Assembly: GCA_022641735.1 (NCBI GenBank)
Contig: JALCDQ010000004.1
Span: forward strand, 1-64,000
Reading direction: 5' to 3'
Source of the DNA: Prevotella sp.
Lineage (GTDB): Bacteria > Bacteroidota > Bacteroidia > Bacteroidales > Bacteroidaceae
DNA: 64,000 nucleotides
Position numbers and translations under genes: made by a program
In this document: one piece after another, positions 1-9,417 of the stretch
How the letters are laid out: the number at the start of each line of letters is the position of its first letter
How positions within the stretch are numbered: position 1 is the stretch's first letter
Notes under the pieces: model-generated
Told to the model about the DNA's origin: nothing
The model's database searches: none
Seen by the model: only the letters and a program-made list of their open reading frames with translations

Positions 1-79
<79 letters not shown>

Positions 80-293
80 AATGTTTTTTTAGAGACTCTC
101 CTCCCTCTTTCCTTGGAAATCGGAAGGGGTCCCCGTCTGTTCCGTTCAGGACGCTTATCCTTTTTGATTTAAGAAGTCTTTCACTCTTTCGAATAAAACG
201 GTTCGTTGTATTTTTACCCGGATACGCATCCGGCTTTGAAGCCATCCGCGAATCCGCTTCTTGTACTACTTCTCTGTCTTTTATGTAATCTTT

Positions 294-302
294 TCAAAGA
301 AC
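294..302 (-). promoter_or_regulatory. boxA-like antitermination element in rRNA leader
   Basis: The minus-strand sequence GTTCTTTGA lies in the 16S leader, about 40 nt downstream of the predicted transcription start. It resembles boxA-type elements of rRNA leaders. The assignment rests on position and resemblance only. Confidence 0.4.
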
Positions 303-344
303 TCTTTCTTTCCGCTGCCGCAAACTTTTTTGCGAAAGCGAGTG

Positions 345-376
345 CAAAGGTAATGCTTTTTTCCTTAACAGCCAAA
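345..376 (-). promoter_or_regulatory. rRNA operon promoter
   Basis: On the minus strand a -33 TTTG (373-376) is separated by exactly 20 bp from a -7 box TACCTTTG (345-352), a full match to the Bacteroidota sigma-ABfr consensus TTTG-N19/21-TAnnTTTG. Transcription would start near 338 and give a leader of about 260 nt before the 16S 5' end. I see no protein gene in 80-496: this stretch is rRNA leader, promoter and A/T-rich upstream sequence. Confidence 0.8.
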
Positions 377-496
377 TCTTTTCAAAGAAAAATTTAAAAA
401 AAGTTTGAAGTTTTTTTCGACTTGTCGGAATCAGCTGAGATTTCACCTTATTATATATAGAAGCTTTATTTCAAGCCCTAAGAACTTTGAGGTTTA

Positions 497-606
497 TAAA
501 CATAATTGTTTAGCCACCTTTTAACCGTTATTTATGCGATAAAAGATGGCCTTCTACAAGACAAAAAGCCATCTTCTATAAATGGGAGGCTAATTTACCA
601 TCTTAA
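497..606. repeat. 22-bp-phased intergenic array (a)
   Basis: About five 22-bp units in register: 541-562 begins AAAAGATGGCC, 563-584 begins AAAAAGCCATC, 585-606 is weaker, and two degenerate units precede at 497-540. The spacing and AAAA...TTTTA/TTCTA layout match the other arrays in this window (4956, 9413, 12117, 38775, 48489, 55870). Confidence 0.6.
543..575 (-). terminator. Hairpin downstream of the esterase gene
   Basis: AAGATGGC (543-550) pairs perfectly with GCCATCTT (568-575). Read on the minus strand, the stem is followed by TTTTATCGC, so it can act as an intrinsic terminator for the esterase gene ending at 617. It is also part of the 22-bp array. Confidence 0.5.
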
Positions 607-616
607 AAGAGACTAT

Positions 617-1507
617 CTACTTTGCAAAGCTGCGGGTAACAAAGGGCAGACAAGTATAAAGAGCTGAATGCCAATATTCTGACGTATGGGCTCCATCGCG
701 CACCCTAAACTCACATGGAATCTGTGCTTTATGCATCGCTTGCACGAATTCGATGTTGCGATCAAGCAGAAAATCATCATCCCCACAATCTATAAACCAC
801 TTAACGGAGCGCAATTCCTCTTTTCGAGCTTCATCAGCATCTTCCACATATTTAATGCAACTATGTTCCATTACTGATTTTGTGAGCAACATCATTTTCG
901 AATTCGGGTCATCAGAAGGATGCTCATTGCCTGCAGGAATATCCATCAAAGCACTCATCGCATAAGCTGCGCAAAACATATCGGAATGACGTTGCGCGTA
1001 GCTAGTAGTGCCACCACCGCCCATGGAAAGCCCAGCGATGGCACGATGGCGCTTGTCAGCCATCACCCTGTAATGGCTTTCTATATAAGGGATAAATTCT
1101 TGATAGAAGAAATCCTCATAAGCCCAACCCGGCATATTGAAATATCCATTCCAGCAACCATCTTCTAAACGCCCTCCGGCATTGGGGCTCACAATTATCA
1201 TCTCGCATGCTTCACCTGAAGCTACAAACTGATCCATCACATCCTGAACGTGCTCACCTTCAAACCAACTTGAGTTGATGCCCGTCATTCCATGAAGCAG
1301 ATATAGAATAGGATATTTATTCTGAGTGCCGTCGTAACTTTTAGGCAGATAAATTGTGTAAGCACGATACGTTTTCAACACCTTGCTATAAATGCTATCA
1401 GTCACTATCTTTCCATGTCGTATCCATGTGACATCCTGCGCATCAGCCATGCTCACAAAAGCAAATGCCAAAAGGCAATATACGCAAAATCTTAACTTCC
1501 AAAACAT
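617..1507 (-). CDS. Secreted alpha/beta-hydrolase esterase (PF00756, esterase D / CE1-like)
   Basis: A putative esterase of the S-formylglutathione hydrolase / feruloyl-acetylxylan esterase superfamily, probably removing acyl groups from plant or host glycans in the periplasm. The nucleophile elbow GLSMGGGG is clear; the acidic residue is probably in DCGDDD and the histidine in GAHTSEYW near the C-terminus. Upstream YLLHGMTG is the usual oxyanion-hole region. The start at 1507 gives a compact signal peptide (MFWKLRFCVYCLLAFAFV, then ADAQ) and 296 aa. In-frame ATGs at 1558 and 1552 would add about 17 residues and cannot be excluded, because the -7 box lies at 1582-1589. It is divergent from an AraC regulator that is followed by a TonB receptor, which suggests a small carbohydrate-response locus. 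The substrate is not readable from sequence. Confidence 0.85.
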   Translation of the reverse strand: MFWKLRFCVYCLLAFAFVSMADAQDVTWIRHGKIVTDSIYSKVLKTYRAYTIYLPKSYDGTQNKYPILYLLHGMTGINSSWFEGEHVQDVMDQFVASGEACEMIIVSPNAGGRLEDGCWNGYFNMPGWAYEDFFYQEFIPYIESHYRVMADKRHRAIAGLSMGGGGTTSYAQRHSDMFCAAYAMSALMDIPAGNEHPSDDPNSKMMLLTKSVMEHSCIKYVEDADEARKEELRSVKWFIDCGDDDFLLDRNIEFVQAMHKAQIPCEFRVRDGAHTSEYWHSALYTCLPFVTRSFAK

Positions 1508-1581
1508 TTTCAGTTCTTTTATGTCCTTGAAAAACAGGACTATATATTCCATTTTCATAATTTATTGGATTTTATTTAATA

Positions 1582-1589
1582 CAAAGATA
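1582..1589 (-). promoter_or_regulatory. Promoter -7 box for the esterase gene
   Basis: Minus-strand TATCTTTG matches TAnnTTTG and sits about 24 bp upstream of the first ATG (1558). It forms a divergent pair with the AraC promoter at 1638. No convincing -33 TTTG was seen. Confidence 0.6.
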
Positions 1590-1637
1590 AAAATAAAAAT
1601 ATTATTCCTATTGTTTTTTTTTCAAAAATAATTGTCT

Positions 1638-1645
1638 TATATTTG
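1638..1645 (+). promoter_or_regulatory. Promoter -7 box for the AraC gene (possibly leaderless)
   Basis: TATATTTG matches TAnnTTTG. The ATG begins only 5 nt after the box (1650), so the transcription start would fall at or next to the start codon. The first in-frame TTG (1632) lies inside or upstream of this box and is therefore unlikely to be the start. Confidence 0.6.
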
Positions 1646-1649
1646 CATT

Positions 1650-2501
1650 ATGAATCATTCCATCATCAACTTTGCAGGCGAACATTCATTTTATTTTGAC
1701 CATGTTCAACTTCATCCCGAAGAGCAAATAGGATTGCACCGACAATCTACATGGGAGCTGTCATACATTATCACAGGTAGTGGAAAATGTCAACTTGGTG
1801 ACAACATCCATGATTTTTCTGAAGGAGAAGTGGTGCTTGTGCCCCCAGAACTTCCGCATTGCTGGACTTTCAACAAGGAGGATGTCGATAAAAACGGAAT
1901 GATAGAAAATATTACAATAGCTTTCAATACAGATTTATTAAGCAAACTGGCATCCTCTTTCCCTGAAATACATGACCAGATGAAATTGCTATCTGACATT
2001 AATAGTGCCCTGAAATTCACAAAATCAGACACTATTGAAACCACGACTATCTTGCAAGAAATGATGATGCAAACAGATGCTGACAGATTTGCAAGTCTAA
2101 TTCATCTTTTGGTTTCACTTTCAGAGAATCTAGGCAATGCCAGAAAATTAGGGAGTAAGCAGAGTCTTTCACCAACAGAAGAGAGATTGAAAAAGATAGA
2201 AACCTATATAAACTGCAACTTCAAACGGGAAATCACTCTTGACATGATATCCAAATACATCGGAATGAATCGAAGCTCATTCTGTTCTTTCTTTCTCAAA
2301 GCTAATAAGACGACATTCTTCCGCTATCTCAACACATACCGTATAGATGTAGCTTGCAACCTACTCAAGCAAAATAAAGACAGGATTGCTGAGGTTTGCT
2401 ATCAATCAGGATTCAGAGATATTCCTTATTTCAATCGCCTTTTCAAGCAATTCAAAGGTATGACGCCGAGCGAATATAGAAAATTATATCAAGAAATCTA
2501 A
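1650..2501 (+). CDS. AraC family transcriptional regulator
   Basis: A 283-aa regulator with an N-terminal cupin-like sensor (residues about 10-100, with HRQSTWELSYIITGSGKC and VPPELPHCW) and a C-terminal double HTH of AraC type (about 180-283, ending QSGFRDIPYFNRLFKQFKG and MTPSEYRKLY). The order matches sugar-responsive AraC activators. It lies between a divergent secreted esterase and a downstream TonB-dependent receptor 109 bp away, so it probably controls one or both. The ATG at 1650 was chosen over the upstream TTG because the -7 promoter box ends at 1645. Ligand unknown. Confidence 0.9.
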   Translation: MNHSIINFAGEHSFYFDHVQLHPEEQIGLHRQSTWELSYIITGSGKCQLGDNIHDFSEGEVVLVPPELPHCWTFNKEDVDKNGMIENITIAFNTDLLSKLASSFPEIHDQMKLLSDINSALKFTKSDTIETTTILQEMMMQTDADRFASLIHLLVSLSENLGNARKLGSKQSLSPTEERLKKIETYINCNFKREITLDMISKYIGMNRSSFCSFFLKANKTTFFRYLNTYRIDVACNLLKQNKDRIAEVCYQSGFRDIPYFNRLFKQFKGMTPSEYRKLYQEI

Positions 2502-2610
2502 GCACAATAAATTCTACAATGCAAATTTAAGACAATTCTTTCTTACAACAGAACAATAAAATTTGGCCAACAAACAATACTTTTGTGGCAACAAAATCAA
2601 GAATAACAGA

Positions 2611-4875
2611 ATGTTCGCATTAATTGCTTCAATCGTATTGCTTTCAACAGACACAACAAACCTTGCGCTTAATAGAGTGGCAAAGCAAGACACCTTAATC
2701 AGCAGCAAAGAGGTAAACAACCGGAACGTCATGCTCAACGCTGCGGCAGATAATCAGCCACGACAAATCTCCATTGGCTTACCCGATGAAGACTCGGCTA
2801 TAATCTTTGAAGACGGACTACCCACCACCTGGACATGGTGGCCCATGATGTCTTATTTCTATTGGGTAAACAGCAATATGTACAAGCATGTAGGGATGAA
2901 ATCATTGAGTGAAAACACCATCACTACTGGGGCTGTAAACTATTCTGTAGATTCGTGGACACAAGAAGGCGGAGATAAGTTTGAAGGCAATACACAATAT
3001 ACAACAAATATATTCGGCCTGCAACGCTTCTCCGTAAGCCTTTTAGGCCCCATTGGAAATGGCTGGGACTACATGATTGGTACTTATATTAATCATGACC
3101 CAGGTGCCAACAAGATTGCTGACGCGCCCTTGCAAAAGGATATGAAACAATTCAAAGTGGGAATTACCAAGACCTTTAATAAAAGTCAAGGACAAATAAG
3201 CCTTTTTTATAAATACAATTTCAACCGTGTACTCACTGATGCTAATGGCCCTTTCGTTTTTGTAGGTGATGGTAATGTAAAGGAATATGCAGGATTTCGC
3301 CTTGGAAAAGACGGCTTCTTACCTGCTAATGGACAGATTACCTATATGGATGTCGTCACTGGAAATCTAAAGACCATCCAGCGCAACAAAGGGATGAGTG
3401 CGCTCAGCAATGACTTGAATATAGTGTTAAACTATCATTTCAGTCAAACCCTTCAACTAAATGTCATGAGTAAATATCACTATGCAAATATTTACTATGA
3501 CGGCCTGAGCGTGTCAGGCATAGGCAAAGCCTCAGTGGAAGACGGCTACACATACGCTTATGACACCAATAAAAACAAAGCAGGGGAAACATTTACTGGT
3601 GATTTTGCAACGCGCTATCTGATGCGTGAAATAGCACACGAGAGAGCTTGGTATAACACAGCAGAACTAAAAGATTGTTCTACTAACTACCGACACAACT
3701 GGCGACTTGGCTTTAACTTCTGGTGGGTAATGCCCGACAATGTAACAAGTTCCGGTATCTACTCCCATACAGTGGAGGTTGACCCTTACTGGCTCTATCA
3801 TCATGATTCTCAAGGTAACGATTACAACACAGGAGGTGAATATTATGACACCCACGAAACGAAAATAGCCTTCTATGCTTCGGATGACTGGCAGGCAAAC
3901 GGACGGCTATGGCTTTCAGCCGGATTACGTCTTGAATACCATTGTCTAGGTGGCAACACGGCCTTTTCTTCCCTCAATGCCAGCACACAAGAGACAATCT
4001 TTCCCGAAAATGTACGTTCAGAAGGATGGAATCTTACAAAAGCAGCCATCACCCTTATCAAAGAACATTGGCTCAATCCATCAATTACAATCAGTGGAAG
4101 ATATAATTTATCCAAAGGCTTTGGGATTCTTGCTGAAAGCATATACTCAGTTTCTTCACCCACATCGCCTAATTTCGGAGGTGCAAATAAACCTAATACA
4201 GATGCAATCGACACCTATTTCGGTAACGCAGGACTATTCTGGAATAACAAAAGGATACAATTGATTTCTCAGTTATCATACATAAAAAAAACGAATTATC
4301 AACGTTTTATCCAATTTATCAATCCTACCGATGCATCAGACATTGTAACTCAACTTGCCACTTATGGCATCGAGACTTTGGGATGGACAACCGATGCAGA
4401 AATAGCACTCCTCAAAGGCTTCAGATTTCATGGTTTATTCACCATTCAAGAACCCAAATTCAAAGACTTCGACATGAATGTCAAATTCAAAGATGGAAAG
4501 TCTACCAACTACAATTTCAATGGCAATATCACTACGGGAGTGAGTAAAATAATTATCGAGCTTGACCCCAGCTACGAATATGAGCCGTTCCGCTTATGGC
4601 TCAGTTTCCGTTATCAAAGCAAACAGTATATCAATAGAACCAACTCGCTTTATTTCAATGGGCGTTGGGAAACCTTTGCAGGTCTTAATTACAAAATAAA
4701 TAAGCGTATTTCTTTTTCACTTAATCTTATAAATCTCTTCAATCAGAAAGGTGCAAGTGGCAATATAAATTCAGCGGATCTTGTGCAGGATGCTTCATCC
4801 TATCATAACTATCTCATGGCTGGAACCTATATTCGACCCTTTACAGTCGAATTCATTGTCCAAATTAGATTCTGA
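2611..4875 (+). CDS. TonB-dependent receptor with shortened N-terminal region
   Basis: An outer-membrane beta-barrel of 754 aa. Repeated aromatic-rich amphipathic strands run through the protein and it ends in the typical barrel signature (TVEFIVQIRF). An ATG at 2611 opens a signal-like segment (MFALIASIVLLSTDTTNLAL); an upstream in-frame TTG at 2563 would add 16 polar residues. There is no carboxypeptidase-regulatory domain, and the plug looks abbreviated: GLPDEDSAIIFEDGLP resembles the middle of a plug, but the barrel seems to start by residue about 130. It follows the AraC gene on the same strand, which suggests regulated uptake of a carbohydrate or similar ligand. It could be a plug-reduced paralogue with a specialised role. 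Family confident, ligand unknown. Confidence 0.8.
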   Translation: MFALIASIVLLSTDTTNLALNRVAKQDTLISSKEVNNRNVMLNAAADNQPRQISIGLPDEDSAIIFEDGLPTTWTWWPMMSYFYWVNSNMYKHVGMKSLSENTITTGAVNYSVDSWTQEGGDKFEGNTQYTTNIFGLQRFSVSLLGPIGNGWDYMIGTYINHDPGANKIADAPLQKDMKQFKVGITKTFNKSQGQISLFYKYNFNRVLTDANGPFVFVGDGNVKEYAGFRLGKDGFLPANGQITYMDVVTGNLKTIQRNKGMSALSNDLNIVLNYHFSQTLQLNVMSKYHYANIYYDGLSVSGIGKASVEDGYTYAYDTNKNKAGETFTGDFATRYLMREIAHERAWYNTAELKDCSTNYRHNWRLGFNFWWVMPDNVTSSGIYSHTVEVDPYWLYHHDSQGNDYNTGGEYYDTHETKIAFYASDDWQANGRLWLSAGLRLEYHCLGGNTAFSSLNASTQETIFPENVRSEGWNLTKAAITLIKEHWLNPSITISGRYNLSKGFGILAESIYSVSSPTSPNFGGANKPNTDAIDTYFGNAGLFWNNKRIQLISQLSYIKKTNYQRFIQFINPTDASDIVTQLATYGIETLGWTTDAEIALLKGFRFHGLFTIQEPKFKDFDMNVKFKDGKSTNYNFNGNITTGVSKIIIELDPSYEYEPFRLWLSFRYQSKQYINRTNSLYFNGRWETFAGLNYKINKRISFSLNLINLFNQKGASGNINSADLVQDASSYHNYLMAGTYIRPFTVEFIVQIRF

Positions 4876-4955
4876 CTTCAGTATTCTAAAAGAAAATATT
4901 AATCTGCTCATCAATTTGCTTCAGACGTATTTACAGAAACATCTATATCACCTTT

Positions 4956-5043
4956 AAATAAAGGCCTTTTAACCAATAATTCTATAGTTTTTACAAGGCA
5001 AAAGGCTTCTTCCTAAAATGAATAGGGTTTCTTATCTTTTCTA
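4956..5043. repeat. 22-bp-phased intergenic array (b)
   Basis: Three to four units lie between convergent genes. The best are 4978-4999 (ending TTTTTACAAGGC) and 5000-5021 (AAAAGGCTTCTTCC); 4956-4977 and 5022-5043 are degenerate. The TTTTTACAAGGCAAAAGG junction is almost the same as at 38830-38846 (CTTTTACAAGGCAAAAGG). Confidence 0.5.
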
Positions 5044-5049
5044 AAGAAA

Positions 5050-7497
5050 TTATCTATAGTTACGAAGAAGATAATAAGCATTCACTTTCACCTTATTCAA
5101 TAGAGGCTCTGGATAATTCGGATGCGTCAAAATCCAGCTTTTCACCATCGCTTTTGCCTCATTGCTGCTATGGCCTCCCAGCAAAGCGCCCAGCCAATTA
5201 TCAGTGAAGAAGATATCACCGGTTTGCTGAATCTGCCGAATTTCATTCAATCCAAGTGTAAGAAAGCCATTATTTAAAGGCTCACGTGCAGCCGTATTTA
5301 AAAGAGAAAGCATCTTAGCAGACCATGGTTCTACACTTCTATTCTTCACATCCAATAAACTTTGGAAGAGTTGCTGCTGAACTCCAATATCGGGATTGCA
5401 AGCCCTAGAGATATAATCAAAAGCCCTTTGTTCATCAGAATTTTGTATTCTAGAACGTTGAGTTTGTAAGATTTCTTGCCATTTATCAGGCTTCATGATA
5501 GCAAGATGATAAGCCATATTGGTATAATCACGTTCATCCAATGTAGAATCGGCCTTTTTCTGCCATAAATCATATATTGAATTGACGACAGAAGATGACA
5601 AACAACACTGCGAAAGAATACGTATCATTTTCTTTCGAATACTTTTCGCAGGATGATTGAGGGCATCATTATATAAATAATATTCAAAATACTTCTTACT
5701 CCCAATATCCAAATCATCATACGCACTTATCAGATAATCACACAGAGTCGATGCTACTAAAGGGTTTTCCTCATTCATCAGGAATGTATTCATCGTATTC
5801 AGATATTGGCCTGGCTTTATCAATCCCATCAGATAATTCTCATATAGGTTCATGATGGCGGCATATCGGTTGAGTTCCTGCGGCATAGTGCGCCATGCAT
5901 ATTCCTCTTCAGCACAAGCTAAGTTATCCATTACGAAGCGTCCATATCCACTCCCATCATAATTAGGAAGGATGGCATAAGGCTTTTTTCCTATTTGAAC
6001 CTCTGTTTGAGGGCCTTGCATATCCACATCAATGCTCTTGATTCCTTTGTCATTAGGGAGGAAAAGGCCCATCTTAAACTTCTGTTTCCAAACCAATCCA
6101 CGTTCCCATGGGTCCTTTTGAGTAATGATGAGTTTGCCATTCTCATATCTTGTATAAATGGTAGGCAGACCTTTCTCCTTTACCCACACATCTGAAAAGG
6201 TCTTAACCTCTGCTTGAGGGCACTCCGCATTGATGATATCTATCAGATTATCCCATGTGGCATTGCCATATTCAAACTGCTTCAGATATTTCTGCAAGCT
6301 ATTGCGAAAAATGTCAGTTCCAGTCTGTTGCTCTAGTTTTCGCATCATTACGGGCGCCTTATCATAGATAATATTACCATAAAGAAGCCCAGCATCTTTC
6401 AAGTTATTCAACTCCTGTTGGATAGGATGCGTTCCATCGGTACGGTCAGTAGCTAATGCACGCGTCTGATAAGCCTTCAGAAAGTTCAAATCATGATTGA
6501 TATCAGGGAATTGCTCCCGACTGATTTTTGCCGCAAAGAAGTTTGCAAACACCTCTTTTGTCCACACATCATCAAACCATTTCATTGTGACAAGGTCGCC
6601 AAACCACATGTGTGCGGTCTCATGGGCTATCAATTCCAAGCGTGTAAGTTCTTCATCAGGCGTCGGGTTCTCCCCTAAAAACACCTCTCTATCCGTAAAT
6701 TGAATAGCTCCCGGATGCTCCATTCCCCCAAATTGATAACCCGGAAGGACTACAAAACCATATTTATCGAAAGGATATTTGATTCCCGTATAGTTTTCCA
6801 TCCATCTAATGGAAAGGGCAGCCTCATCAAACACCTTAACCAACTGTGCTGTCTTTTTCGCGTCTGTTTCTCGATAGAGTGCCCGAAGATTACGCCCGTC
6901 CTTTTGCGCTGTTGCCTCCTGGAACTTGCCTGCTACAAAGGAAAAGAGATAAGTGGGGATAGGATGAGAGTCGGCACTCGTCATCTGTTTCCAACCCTCA
7001 GGCACTTTGAGGTCCAAAACGAACTTAGCCTTGAGGTCAGGCTGGTCAAAACAGGGGAAAACACTTCGCGCCAAAGCAGGTACAAAGATAGTGTACATAT
7101 AGTCCTCACTGCGGTTTAAGGCCTTATTTGAAGCCTCGAAATCGAGCGAAATGACATTCCCGCCTTTCTTAAGAGATTTCTTGGGGATAATGATATGCTC
7201 CCTCTCCCATTCCACTTTCAGTTTTTTCTTGTTGACAAGGCATGTTCCGCTAAAGCCAGCGCCACAGAAATCGAGGGGCAAATCGTCATCCCCATTCCAC
7301 TGAAAAATAATCTCTGCATGCCCTGTCACTTGCTTTTCACGCTCTGCAGGGATGTCAAAATGAAGATTATAAGTAATCTCCGACAGATGTTGAGACCGAT
7401 ATTGTGCTAATTTCAAAGAAACTCCGTCCTCCAATCCTTGTGCTTTCAAAGGAAGAAACGACAATATCAGCAAACTCAGAAAAACCATTCTTTTCAT
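5050..7497 (-). CDS. M1 family metallo-aminopeptidase, secreted
   Basis: An 815-aa zinc aminopeptidase that trims N-terminal residues from peptides, probably in the periplasm (signal peptide MKRMVFLSLLILSFLPLKAQ). The N-terminal M1 beta domain is followed by the catalytic domain: HETAH at 292-296, with the third zinc ligand Glu315 in TKEVFANFF exactly 19 residues after the second His. The substrate loop usually written GAMEN is GGMEHPG (257-263) here. The C-terminal half is helical, as in ERAP-like members. The last 4 bp of the upstream permease gene overlap its start (ATGA at 7494-7497), so the two are translationally coupled. This suggests peptide breakdown with product export or import. 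Confidence 0.92.
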   Translation of the reverse strand: MKRMVFLSLLILSFLPLKAQGLEDGVSLKLAQYRSQHLSEITYNLHFDIPAEREKQVTGHAEIIFQWNGDDDLPLDFCGAGFSGTCLVNKKKLKVEWEREHIIIPKKSLKKGGNVISLDFEASNKALNRSEDYMYTIFVPALARSVFPCFDQPDLKAKFVLDLKVPEGWKQMTSADSHPIPTYLFSFVAGKFQEATAQKDGRNLRALYRETDAKKTAQLVKVFDEAALSIRWMENYTGIKYPFDKYGFVVLPGYQFGGMEHPGAIQFTDREVFLGENPTPDEELTRLELIAHETAHMWFGDLVTMKWFDDVWTKEVFANFFAAKISREQFPDINHDLNFLKAYQTRALATDRTDGTHPIQQELNNLKDAGLLYGNIIYDKAPVMMRKLEQQTGTDIFRNSLQKYLKQFEYGNATWDNLIDIINAECPQAEVKTFSDVWVKEKGLPTIYTRYENGKLIITQKDPWERGLVWKQKFKMGLFLPNDKGIKSIDVDMQGPQTEVQIGKKPYAILPNYDGSGYGRFVMDNLACAEEEYAWRTMPQELNRYAAIMNLYENYLMGLIKPGQYLNTMNTFLMNEENPLVASTLCDYLISAYDDLDIGSKKYFEYYLYNDALNHPAKSIRKKMIRILSQCCLSSSVVNSIYDLWQKKADSTLDERDYTNMAYHLAIMKPDKWQEILQTQRSRIQNSDEQRAFDYISRACNPDIGVQQQLFQSLLDVKNRSVEPWSAKMLSLLNTAAREPLNNGFLTLGLNEIRQIQQTGDIFFTDNWLGALLGGHSSNEAKAMVKSWILTHPNYPEPLLNKVKVNAYYLLRNYR

Positions 7498-8399
7498 CTT
7501 ACAGATTCTTCTTTGGTTACTATATAGGCACTCAAAAGCACCAAAACAAGCGCTACGGGTTTATCCCATGTGAGCGCGTCCTGCCCTATCCAAATAGCTA
7601 TAAAGGAAGCCACGATGGGTTGAAGGTTGGTATAAATGCTCACGGTGGTTGCCTTCAGATAGCGCATGGCAAAAGGAATGGCAAAATATCCAGCCACTGT
7701 AGCAAACAATACGATGAACAACATGCCGCTCCATCCTGCCAATCCGTTGCCTCCATAATTGCCTGAAAACAACTGTGTTTGCGGGAATTCCTGCCAAGCA
7801 AAGGGCAAGACAGCGACTGCAGAAATGAGAAACACCCATTTCATCTGCGTTACGGCGGTGTATTTCTGCGAGACCTTACGCGTTATAATAAGGTATATTG
7901 CCCATGTGAGCAGGCTCAATACGGCAAGTCCAATGCCGAGAAGGTCGTTCTTTCCAGTGCCTGATTGCCATCCCATAAAGACCATAAGCAAGGCTCCCAA
8001 GATGCCGATGATGACTCCAAACGACTTCTGAAGCGTGATGTTCTCATGAATGAAAAGTGCCGCCATAAGCATGGTGCCTACTGGCGTGAGGGTCGCAATC
8101 AGCGAGAAATACACGGGTGTGGTGTAAACGAGCGCCCAAGCGGTGAGCGTTTGCGAGATGACCACTCCCAACAAGCCTCCCACCATAATAATCGCCAAAT
8201 CCTTCCCTGCCACCTTTTCTTTCGGCAAGAATAAGGAAATAGCCCAAAATATCAGAGCCGCACCGATGCAACGGGTTGCCATATAGGTCATAGGAGTCAC
8301 CCAATCGCTCAATAGCCAAGCAGTTACGGGGACTCCAATACCGAATATTGTGTTGGCAATCAACAACGAGGCATGACCATCGAATTTGTTTTTATCCAT
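7494..8399 (-). CDS. DMT superfamily (EamA) transporter
   Basis: A 301-aa integral membrane protein with about ten hydrophobic helices arranged as two EamA repeats (about 10-145 and 155-295), the usual length for the drug/metabolite transporter family. Small-residue-rich helices and the LTPVGTMLMAALFIHE segment are typical. It is expressed from a -7 box at 8424-8431 and overlaps the M1 aminopeptidase by 4 bp. The substrate (amino acid, metabolite or drug) cannot be read from sequence. Confidence 0.9.
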   Translation of the reverse strand: MDKNKFDGHASLLIANTIFGIGVPVTAWLLSDWVTPMTYMATRCIGAALIFWAISLFLPKEKVAGKDLAIIMVGGLLGVVISQTLTAWALVYTTPVYFSLIATLTPVGTMLMAALFIHENITLQKSFGVIIGILGALLMVFMGWQSGTGKNDLLGIGLAVLSLLTWAIYLIITRKVSQKYTAVTQMKWVFLISAVAVLPFAWQEFPQTQLFSGNYGGNGLAGWSGMLFIVLFATVAGYFAIPFAMRYLKATTVSIYTNLQPIVASFIAIWIGQDALTWDKPVALVLVLLSAYIVTKEESVR

Positions 8400-8423
8400 C
8401 TTTCAGTTTTTAAAAAACAGATG

Positions 8424-8431
8424 CAAAGATA
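8424..8431 (-). promoter_or_regulatory. Promoter -7 box for the EamA-aminopeptidase operon
   Basis: Minus-strand TATCTTTG, 25 bp upstream of the EamA start, divergent from the OmpA promoter. Confidence 0.6.
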
Positions 8432-8489
8432 TTAATAATAATTGAAAATGCCCAATTTGAGGTTAAAATAATATAAAGAGATTAACTAT

Positions 8490-8522
8490 TTTGAGCATTC
8501 TCGCGTCTAATAAGTAAATTTG
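8490..8522 (+). promoter_or_regulatory. Promoter of the OmpA lipoprotein gene
   Basis: TTTG (8490-8493), a 21-bp spacer, then TAAATTTG (8515-8522): a complete Bacteroidota promoter. The leader is about 28 nt before the ATG at 8557. Confidence 0.75.
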
Positions 8523-8556
8523 CAATGTTAAGTATTAACCAATAATTTATTCAGAT

Positions 8557-9417
8557 ATGACAAATAGAAAAAGTATTTTAGTAATGTCTCTTTTAACTGT
8601 AATTCTGATGGTTTCCAGTTGTGCAAGCAAGAAAGACCTGCAGAATTGCCAAACAGAGAACCGTGAACTCACAACCAATTATCAGAACACGAAAGAACAA
8701 TTGGCTGCCTCAAAGGCACGTGTTGCGAGCCTTGAAGACCAGCTTGCCCAGCAAAAGAGCGACTATGCCGCCCTTCAGCAGAGTCTTGACAAGAGTTTGA
8801 ACAACGCAAATTCCAACAATATCAACATTTCCAAGCTCGTTGACCAAATCAATGAGAGCAACCAATACATCCGTCATTTGGTGGAAGTGAAGAGCAAATC
8901 AGACTCTCTGAACTTGGTTTTGACGAATAATCTGACGCGTTCTTTGAGCAAAGAAGAGCTCAGCGAGGTGGATGTTCAGGTGCTTAAAGGCGTGGTTTAC
9001 ATCTCTTTAGCTGACAACATGCTCTATAAGAGCGGTTCTTATGAAATCAACGACCGCGCTGAAGAGACGTTGAGCAAGATAGCCAAAATCATCATGGATT
9101 ATAAGGACTATGACGTACTGATTGAAGGTAACACCGATGATGTGCCTATCAACACGACTTCTCCGATGATGAAGAACATCCGCAACAACTGGGACCTCTC
9201 TTGTCTTCGTGCTTCCAGCGTCGTTCAATATCTGCAAGACCACTTCGGCGTAGCTCCTAAACGACTGACTGCTGGTGGACGTGGAGAATACAATCCTCTG
9301 GTGGGTAATGACACCGAATTGGGCAAACAGCGCAATCGCCGCACCCAAATCATCATCACTCCGAAGCTCGACCAATTCATGGACTTGATTGACAAGGCCC
9401 CTGAGGATTCTAAATAA
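8557..9417 (+). CDS. OmpA family peptidoglycan-binding lipoprotein
   Basis: A 286-aa lipoprotein that anchors or senses the cell wall. The signal ends in a lipobox (MVSSC, lipidated Cys about residue 22). A long coiled coil (about 25-110) rich in Q/E/N/K follows. The C-terminal OmpA domain (about 140-270) has the peptidoglycan-binding layout: IEGNTDDVPI, NNWDLSCLRASSVVQYL, and GKQRNRRTQIIITPKL. The combination of coiled coil and OmpA_C resembles MotB-like envelope proteins without the membrane helix. It has its own promoter and terminator and is probably monocistronic. Confidence 0.9.
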   Translation: MTNRKSILVMSLLTVILMVSSCASKKDLQNCQTENRELTTNYQNTKEQLAASKARVASLEDQLAQQKSDYAALQQSLDKSLNNANSNNINISKLVDQINESNQYIRHLVEVKSKSDSLNLVLTNNLTRSLSKEELSEVDVQVLKGVVYISLADNMLYKSGSYEINDRAEETLSKIAKIIMDYKDYDVLIEGNTDDVPINTTSPMMKNIRNNWDLSCLRASSVVQYLQDHFGVAPKRLTAGGRGEYNPLVGNDTELGKQRNRRTQIIITPKLDQFMDLIDKAPEDSK

